64,000 bases of DNA. Origin: Orobanche coerulescens (Eukaryota > Streptophyta > Magnoliopsida > Lamiales > Orobanchaceae). The position numbers were made by a program, and so were the translations under genes. The notes beneath the pieces are model-generated. The model saw only the letters and a program-made list of their open reading frames with translations. It was not told the origin of the DNA and searched no databases. This document shows positions 57,459 through 64,000 of the stretch, one piece after another (positions within the stretch are counted from its first letter, which is position 1; each line of letters starts with the position of its first letter). The stretch is from contig CM065803.1 in the NCBI GenBank assembly GCA_033398695.1, positions 102,288,001-102,352,000 of the forward strand, read 5' to 3'.

Positions 57459-59037
57459 TGTTGACTCAAAATGTATTTTGATGATTATTACATTCAAAAC
57501 ATTTAATTAGATCAATCTCGGCTCGATAATATTTTGAAGGAGCAAAATAGAGCTAGCGCACGCTACTCATCATATAGTAGCGCACGCTATCGGGACATAC
57601 ATATACAGACCAGTCAAGTCAGCTGCAGCCTAGTGAAGTCGCCTGATCGATAGCGCACGCAAGCTATTCAATGTTAGCACACGCTAAGAACCTACAGTTA
57701 GCGCACGCTATACAGTAAAAATAACGCACGCTATCGTATTTCTCTAGAGGTCAGTGAAGTCTGGAAGGAAATCAGAACTGGATGTTGCGCACGCTACACA
57801 TATCATTTTACGTACGCTAAAGCAAGGATATAGCGCACATTACTGCTCATCTCTAGCGCACGCTACCAATATTATGGTCAGTAGTCCAGTAGCTACTGGA
57901 CTCAATTCGTTAAGGCTTTTACGTACGCTACACAAGGTAACGTACGTTAATGAAAGAACTCAGTAGCGCACGCTAAGGTAAAAGCATTAGCGCACGCTAA
58001 GGTAAAGGCATTAGCGCACGCTAAAAGGAGTCTGCATACTACCGTTTGAATTTCAACCGTTGGAAGGCAAGAGTCAATGCAGATCCGGGAAATCTGGAAA
58101 AGTTGGATTTAATTAATGCTAGCGCATGCTATGCATACTTGCTAGCGCACGCTAATCATAAATTTAGCCGTTGGATAAAGAGTCGTTGGAGAGAAAATCG
58201 GACATTGTCATAGTCAAGATCGAAGACTAGTTGACCAGACGTTAACGCACGCTACCATTACATTACTAGCGCACGCTAGACATGGTATTTTACCGTTGCA
58301 ACAGTCTTTGTGACCGTTCAGAGATTCCAAGTCAAAAACCGATAGCGCACGCTACAAAGAACTATTAGCGCACGCTAATAGTATGTTTTTCAGCATTTGA
58401 AGGATGGATCTCACCTATAAATACCCGAAGGACTTGGGTATCAAACACACAACTTCAAGCATTCAAGCATACAAGCATACAAGCAATCAAAGCATACTTG
58501 AGCTCAGTTTTACATCTTTTATTGCATTACAAGTTGTGAGAAAAGAAAGATACAAGAGTGATTCTCATTGTAATATCTATTATTCTTTGTATTCTTTCAT
58601 TTGGTTGTAAGTGTTGCATCACTTACACTTGAGCGTAAAAGAAACGAATCAAGAGTCACTAATCCGGTGTTATTAGGATCTTTGATCCGGCATTGTTAGG
58701 ATTATACTCCCATATTCGTATAGTGAGGATTATCTAGTTCCTACAGAACACTAGATAAACAATCATTTATATTGAGGGAAAGGTTGAGCTTGGACCGATA
58801 GAAGACAAGCGATTGTAACGGTTGTGAACTCGGACCGATAGAAGACGAGTTAAGATTGTGGTTTTTCTTAAGCCAATAGAAAAAGAAAGTCGGAGAGAGG
58901 ACGTAGGAAAGTTGCCAAACCTCTATAAATTCTTGAGTCTTTAAATTCCGCACTATTTTCTATTTACTCGCAAGAAATTTCGGTATTCCGCATCACCACT
59001 ATTCAACCCCCCTTCTAGTGGTGAATTTATCTCTTCA
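57459..59037 (+). repeat. 3' LTR of C2
   Basis: 1579 bp, TGTTGACTC...CTCTTCA. Longer than its partner mainly by one extra palindrome unit near 57980-58010. The following bases GGTGC (59038-59042) would be the target duplication, but the left partner has been deleted. Confidence 0.88.
57554..58423 (+). promoter_or_regulatory. TAGCGCACGCTA array and TATA box, C2 3' LTR
   Basis: Array 57554-58377 and TATAAATA at 58416-58423. One palindrome unit with its spacer (about 27 bp, near 57985) is duplicated relative to the other LTR, showing that the array changes by unit gain or loss. The 20-bp palindrome is at 57883-57902. Confidence 0.75.
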
Positions 59038-60401
59038 GGTGCTTGCAAATTATTTTCAAAAGGTGGCTTTTGTTTTCAAAACCTATCATTTCTATTTGTG
59101 GTCCGGGAATATATGTGTGATGTTCGTACTCTCGTTAGGGTGTTAACCCCCGAGTTGTTGTTGAATTGGTGGTGTGAGCGTTGAGTCGTTCGCCACACAG
59201 TTGTCGTGGTAGCCTCTGTGAGGGGTGTGATGTTGGTATTGGATGTTGTCGCCTCGTAGCGGTTTATGCGTTATCGCATGTATGCGAGCTGTTAGAGATC
59301 GGGTTAGTATGATTGTGTGCATCGGTTATTGTTCCGCGTTGTGTCGGTTGCTTGTTGTATTGTTACCTTGGTTCCGTTGTTGTGAGTTTCGGGGGCGAGG
59401 TCAAAGGTAATACCCGTACTATTTCGACTTCTATATTTTCTCTTTCTCCAGTTTATCGATTCGCTCGTGTTCATTGATACCTTCTGAACTTGTTCCGTAC
59501 CTTGGTTTCATCGTTCGAACGAGCTGTAATCTAGTTTTGAGTCGATCTGGTTATCGCTGTGACTTTTCCGAACTCGGTTCGACTATTGTGAACCTTGTTC
59601 GGAAGTAACATCTTTTGGTTCTAATAGTTCTTTTATTCGAAGTGGATCAGATTTTGAACTTCTGTATTTTTGGCTCTATCGACTCGTTTATGCTCGTTAA
59701 CATTTCTGAACTTTCCCTATCCCTTGCTTTTGTTGATCGAACGAGGGTGGTATTGTTTCGGAATAACTCGTCTGTCGTTGTGGCTTTTCAATCGCTATTC
59801 CTTTTCCTGTGGATCTTATAGGAATGCACATCTTGCTGTTCTCACCAGGTCATCCTGGGAGTTGTTGTTTGAATTTTATTATCCTATGTGTTTCGGACAT
59901 GATTGTTCGATTTTTGTTGTCTCAATCGTTTATTTGTTCGGTTTTTGTTTTCGTTTCGTGATTGTTGAGCGTTCAGGCTCCTTCGTAATTCCCTTAAGTT
60001 CGGGAAATTAGTCTCGTTTTCGATCTTCCAACCCTTGGGCGGTGGAATTCCATATTTGTTCAGCGTTGACTCGCGTTTTGGTTGATGAACCATTGGGTTG
60101 GTCAATTGTATTGATTTTCGTTCGTTGAGTTTTGTGATTGTTCGGATAATCGACTCGATTGTATTGTCTATTTTATGACGCTTGTCACTCGTTGAATTTA
60201 TTATGTCTCTACCGGTGGCGTTGTGTTAGTCGCCCTGGAGCGTATTTTCACGCCGTATGTCTCTTTGCGTTTCTTGCAGCGTTTCGCCGTCGGGCGCGAG
60301 TTTTCGGTTTTTGTGTATCTCGTTGAGTTTTCCTGGCGAGATATTGCTTCTCCCTACTTGTTTTAAGTTTCGGGACGAAACTTCTTTTAAGGAGGGTAGA
60401 A
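59038..60401 (+). other. Noncoding 3' interior of E1, with polypurine tract
   Basis: 59038-59400 resembles the R/U5 part of a gypsy LTR ('ctcgttagggtgttaacccccgag') and may continue 37051-37847. 59455-59590 and 59675-59790 are a decayed direct repeat about 220 bp apart. 60360-60401 'gtttcgggacgaaacttcttttaaggagggtagaa' matches the G2 sequence beside its PPT and is the E1 polypurine tract. The open frames at 59615-60105 and 60226-60630 have no family signature. Confidence 0.55.
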
Positions 60402-62808
60402 TGTAATATCCGCAATTTTCGATTTTCGGTAAATTTCTTTTTTCAGCCGGAGTCCGTTTTGACGACTCGCTCATGACCGTTTCGTCATTCTGAGAATGAT
60501 TAATTCTACACTTTTTGTCATCCGAGTTCGTTTCGGTGTTGTTTTGTTGAGTTCCGTGCTTTTTAACGACTTTTCCGTACTTGAGTTCGATTCTTGCGAA
60601 TCTCGTCAAGCTAGCATTTCGAGTTTCCATAAGTCTGTTTAACTTTGTTAGACGTGTTGTGAACTTCGGTTTGGTTATTCGATCACGTATCGTGATTTCC
60701 GGGCGTTTTGGGCCATTTTGTAATTTCTTGAAAGTTACGGGTATCCGTATCTGTAGTTGTTGTCTCGACCCGTTTCTTGGTCGCGTATGATTAATTATGG
60801 TATTATGTTTTCATTTCGGGCGATTGATGTTGTCCGCGAACTTTTCGTCGTGTTCGTTCCGTACATTTTCGGAATTCGGGTCGTCGAGCCCTGGTGGTCG
60901 GGTACTGGCCGGACGTTTGCGGGACTGGCCGAACGATTGCGGGCACCGGCCGGACAGGTGCGGCAGGAACCGGCGTAGCGCACGCTACGGCCGGAAGGCT
61001 GCGCGCGCTAACCGGCAGGTGTAGCGCACGCTATCCCGGCCTAACGCCTTATTCTCCAGTGCAGGCGGTGGGGTTACGAGGTTACGGACTCGGTCGGGAT
61101 CGGTAGGTAGCACGCGCGCTCGTCGGTCGTAGCGCACGCTAACCGGCGAGGGTAGCGCACGCCGGCCGACTAGCGTGCGTTACTGTGTGAGTTTGTTAGT
61201 CCGGAGGCTCTTTGGGCCAGTCGGCTAGCGCGCGAGCCTTCGGCCGTAGCGCACGCTAGCGGGAGTCGGGCGGACGATCGGGGTCGCGGGGTGGTCGGTG
61301 GTGCCGGGTCATGCGGTCCATGGCCGAGAGTGCTCGGCCGATACTGACCGATAGCGCACGCTAGTCCGGGAAGGCTAGCGCACGCTAGTTCCGGCCCAGT
61401 ATATATATGACAGACCATCGACTTTTCATTCATTTTTCATTTCCTTTCTCTTCGGTCCGCGGCTGGGGTTTTGGAGGAGACGAAACCATCTTGTTGGACA
61501 TCAAATCCATGAAGTTCTTGAGGTTATATCGTTGATCAATCATTCTATAACATCCTTCGATCCAGCGAATCAAGGTTAGATCTTTAGAACCCTACTTTTG
61601 GGGAGATTTGGGGGTTTTCGCGTTTTTGTCCGATTCGTTCCGTTTTATCGATTAATTCATGATGAATATGATTAATCTTGTTGGTATTCTTAGTTTCCCT
61701 ACGGATTCATGGTATATTTCGTGATTTTTACGGAATCGAGAGGGTTTGGTTGTGGTTCGCCCTCGTTGTTGTTTATATACGAATATACATGAATCGTAGG
61801 CGGGTTTTCGGGTGTATTCCAATTCCGTATTCATTTAGAAATGGTTGTGATTGTATTCTTCGAATCATTAGGTTCGGTTTCATTGGTTCCTAGCGTTCGT
61901 CGGTGACTTTCCTTTCCGTTCGCTGCGTCGTCAATAATTTAAGGCAAGTATTTTTGGAAACCTTTATGCTTAACGTGAAATGGTAATGTATATTGTGTGT
62001 GATTTGCTCACCTCGGGAGGGTCCGACGGGATCACGGAGGGAATCTATGGCTTCATCCTGGATTCATGAGTTTGTTTCGCTAGCCAGCTCGGGAGGGTCC
62101 TTAGAGGCCTCGAGTGGGATTCGTGGCTTCGTCCCGGTCCTAGGTGAAGTGTGGTGCTTGATTTGTTTTATGAATGTGGCCAGCTCGGGAGGGTCCTTAG
62201 AGGCCTCGAGTGGGATTCGTGGCTTCGTCCCGGTCCTAGGCAAATTAATTGTATTTGTTTGTTTCCAGAAAAAGACATGTCTGGTTTTGGCTTTTGAAAT
62301 TGATATTGGTGCATGTACTATGAAATGTGTAAGCGATTGGTTTGCCTTGAATACTTGTACTAGCGTAATTGCTAACCCCTTTGGGGACCCGTTGTCGGGG
62401 AAATTCTTGTTATGGATTTCAGGTTATGTTCAGCCAGACGAGCGGGCACTGGGATGGTACGAGGATGTCGGCCAAGGTTGTTGACATGTGCAATTGAGTC
62501 TTGTTATTTCCTACTGTCTCTTTTGATGTGGATGTTTTCCAAATTGTAAACTTATAGATTGTACTCGCGAGTACTTAGGCTTTTCCTTTCGGATTGTGAT
62601 TGGTCTTCGTTGGAGTTACTGTATTTGTCGGTTGATGTTTATTATGCCGGTTGTACCGGACGTGTTGTTTTATGTTCTTGTTGTTAACAATTGTTTCCTT
62701 CCTAACCGAGACGGTTAGTCGAGAGATGTTTTCTTGTGTTAGCCTGGTGGATCCCATGTAGGGGTCCACGGCGCTGTAATACACCTCGAATATCTTGGGG
62801 GTGTTACA
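60402..62808 (+). repeat. 3' LTR of E1
   Basis: 2407 bp, partner of 32997-35413. The GC-rich U3 differs from the partner far more than the rest: at 61030-61300 CAG/CTG in the 5' LTR appear as CGA/ACG here. The 96-bp tandem repeat is at 62083-62240 and the conserved hairpin block at about 62350-62400. Confidence 0.88.
60976..61408 (+). promoter_or_regulatory. TAGCGCACGCTA array and TATA box, E1 3' LTR
   Basis: Array from 60976 to 61387 with TATA at 61400-61408. Copy number and order correspond to the 5' LTR, though several copies are damaged. Confidence 0.7.
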
Positions 62809-62812
62809 TGAT

Positions 62813-64000
62813 AAAGGGTTTTCGGATTTGTTAGATGTCCTTGCTGATATTTTGCCTATTAATAATGATTTTCCTAAGTCAGTTTACGAGGCTAAGAAAA
62901 CTATGAAAGTGTTAGGCTTAGATTATGAGAAAATACATGCTTGTCCAAATGATTGCATTTTGTATAGAAAGGAGTTTGTTGATCTTGTTGAGTGCCCGAA
63001 CTGTGGAGCATCTAGGTGGCAGAGAGAAAAAATTGGTTTGAAAAAACTAAAAAATGGTGTGCCTGCAAAGGTGTTGTGGTATTTCCCCCCTATTCCTAGG
63101 TTCAAAAGAATGTTCCAATCACCACAAACTGCTCAAAATTTGACATGGCATGCAAATAAGAGAATTAAAGATGGCAAACTTCGCCACCCAGCAGACTCAC
63201 CATCTTGAAAATTAATTGACAATAAGTGGCCACAATTTGCAGAAGAGGATATAAATCTTCGTTTAGCTCTATCAACGGATGGGGTTAATCCACATAGTAC
63301 ACTTAATAGTACTTATAGTTGTTGGCCTGTTTCTTTGATTGCATATAACCTTCCTCCGTGGTTATGTATGAAGAAAAAGTTTATGATGTTGTCTCTTTTG
63401 ATATCTGGTCCTAAACAACCTGGAAATGATCTAGATGTATACTTAGTACCCTTGGTTGAGGACTTGAAACTTCTCTGGGATGAAGGTGTTGATGTTTATG
63501 ATGCATGGAATAAAGAAACATTCAACTTACGAGCTATCCTAATGTGGACAATCAGTGACTTTCCAGCATATGGAAACCTCTCTGGTTGTACTGTTAAGGG
63601 ATATTATGCTTGCCCAGTTTGTGGAATAGACACCTGTGCATCTTGGCTACCACATAGTCGAAAAATATCTTATATGGGCCATCGTCGATTCTTACCATGT
63701 GGACACCCATTTCGAAAACTTAAAAAGGTGTTCAATGGGAATCAAGAGTGGGGTGAGCCTCCTAGGACTTTATCTGGTTTGGAAATCTTAAATATGGTAG
63801 AAGCTATTGATACTAAGTTTGGAAAGAAAAAAGTTAAGAAGCGAAAACTTGACGATGTTGATGGCGATGATGATGAGGGAATAACTAGAAAATTGTTCAA
63901 AAAGAAATCTATCTTTTTTTCCCTTGATTATTGGAAACATTTGTTAGTTCGCCATCAACTAGATGTGATGCATATCTAGGAAAACGTGTGTGAAAGCATT
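62813..64000 (+). pseudogene. CACTA (En/Spm) transposase, central part
   Basis: Resumes exactly in the frame left at 32996. Contains 'KTMKVLGLDYEKIHACPNDC' and 'CPNCGASRW' (zinc cluster), then the Transposase_21 (TNP2) domain: 'LSTDGVNPHS' with the first catalytic Asp at 63278-63280, 'GPKQPGNDLDVYLVPLVEDL', 'CPVCG' and 'RHQLDVMH', which holds the second catalytic Asp. In-frame stops at 63206-63208 and 63977-63979. The gene continues beyond the window. It would catalyse excision and insertion of the CACTA element; this copy is dead. Confidence 0.88.

Larger units (their letters stand above)
49746..59037 (+). mobile_element. SIRE-type Ty1/copia element C2, full-length unit of a tandem pair
   Basis: LTRs 49746-51295 and 57459-59037, gag-pol 51357-55454, extra ORF 55837-57070. 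The left flank is not a target site but the interior of C1, so C1 and C2 form an LTR-internal-LTR-internal-LTR array of which the first LTR and most of C1 are gone. The extra ORF and double PPT point to SIRE, but the LTR is unrelated in sequence to S1. Confidence 0.9.
32997..62808 (+). mobile_element. Ty3/gypsy-like element E1, non-autonomous, split by nested insertions
   Basis: LTRs 32997-35413 and 60402-62808, perfect target duplication TGATA (32992-32996, 62809-62813), PBS 35419-35430, PPT about 60385-60401. The interior retains only a leader, a protease remnant (about 35590-35824), repeat-like noncoding DNA, and a tandem copia pair carrying G2. No gag or RT of its own was found. R/U5 of its LTR is clearly related to that of G1, so it is likely a Tekay-type derivative. 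Confidence 0.88.

Noticed and set aside
59615..60630. Genes in the 3' interior of E1
   Set aside because: Frames of 60-134 codons with no recognisable domain, over a decayed direct repeat and LTR-like DNA.
61652..61893. Open frames on both strands, also at 34258-34499
   Set aside because: They lie in the E1 LTRs and are the counterpart of the G1 LTR frames on the other strand. Conservation is that of the LTR, not of a protein.

Overview
The window reads as plant nuclear heterochromatin, very probably from a eudicot, although the species cannot be named from the sequence. It holds no recognisable host gene, tRNA or rRNA gene. Nearly every base belongs to a nest of transposable elements: long-LTR Ty3/gypsy elements of Tekay/Del type (RT-RNaseH-integrase followed by a chromodomain-like tail), one Tat/Athila-like Ty3 element, two SIRE/Maximus-type Ty1/copia families that carry an extra ORF after pol, and a CACTA (En/Spm) DNA transposon. 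Every primer binding site seen matches initiator tRNA-Met.

Layout. The oldest layer is a CACTA element (29999 to beyond the right edge). It shows an 816-bp direct duplication and a transposase gene cut in two. On its left a diverged gypsy LTR ('B', 16597-17595 plus 29629-29998) ends at 29998. B was hit by gypsy-like element 'A', which has LTRs of about 4.8 kb and only about 390 bp between them (1816-6862 and 15950-16596), and by the 12.0-kb SIRE element 'S1' (17596-29628, target duplication GTGCT). A was hit in its right LTR by the 9.1-kb Tekay element 'G1' (6863-15949, minus strand) and in its left LTR by the Tat-like element whose 3' end occupies 1-1815. In the right half a gypsy-like element 'E1' (32997-62808, target duplication TGATA) splits the CACTA transposase gene. 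E1 holds LTR fragments and a 5'-truncated tandem pair of copia elements (C1 and C2, 37848-59037, sharing the LTR at 49746-51295). C1 was hit by Tekay element 'G2' (38577-48154, minus strand, target duplication CAAAC).

How the parts work. The autonomous-type elements encode gag, protease, integrase, reverse transcriptase and RNase H, all interrupted by a few stops or frameshifts. Two non-autonomous elements (A, E1) have LTRs, PBS and PPT but little or no coding sequence. S1 carries an intact ORF (24962-28003) after pol; C1 and C2 carry a different extra ORF.

The most unusual signal is regulatory. Several LTR families that look unrelated carry, just upstream of the TATA box in U3, an array of a 10-12-bp CG-containing palindrome spaced about 21-25 bp apart. 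The palindrome is TAGCGCACGCTA in G1, G2, E1, C and an LTR fragment, TTACGTACGTAA in A, and GCCGCGGC in the Tat-like LTR. The same palindrome-plus-TATA module is also found inside the copia element, about 130 bp ahead of its extra ORF. Separately, frame breaks and LTR-LTR differences cluster in patches where CAG/CTG triplets read as CG, CGA or TCG, which looks more like consensus error at methylated CHG sites than natural decay.
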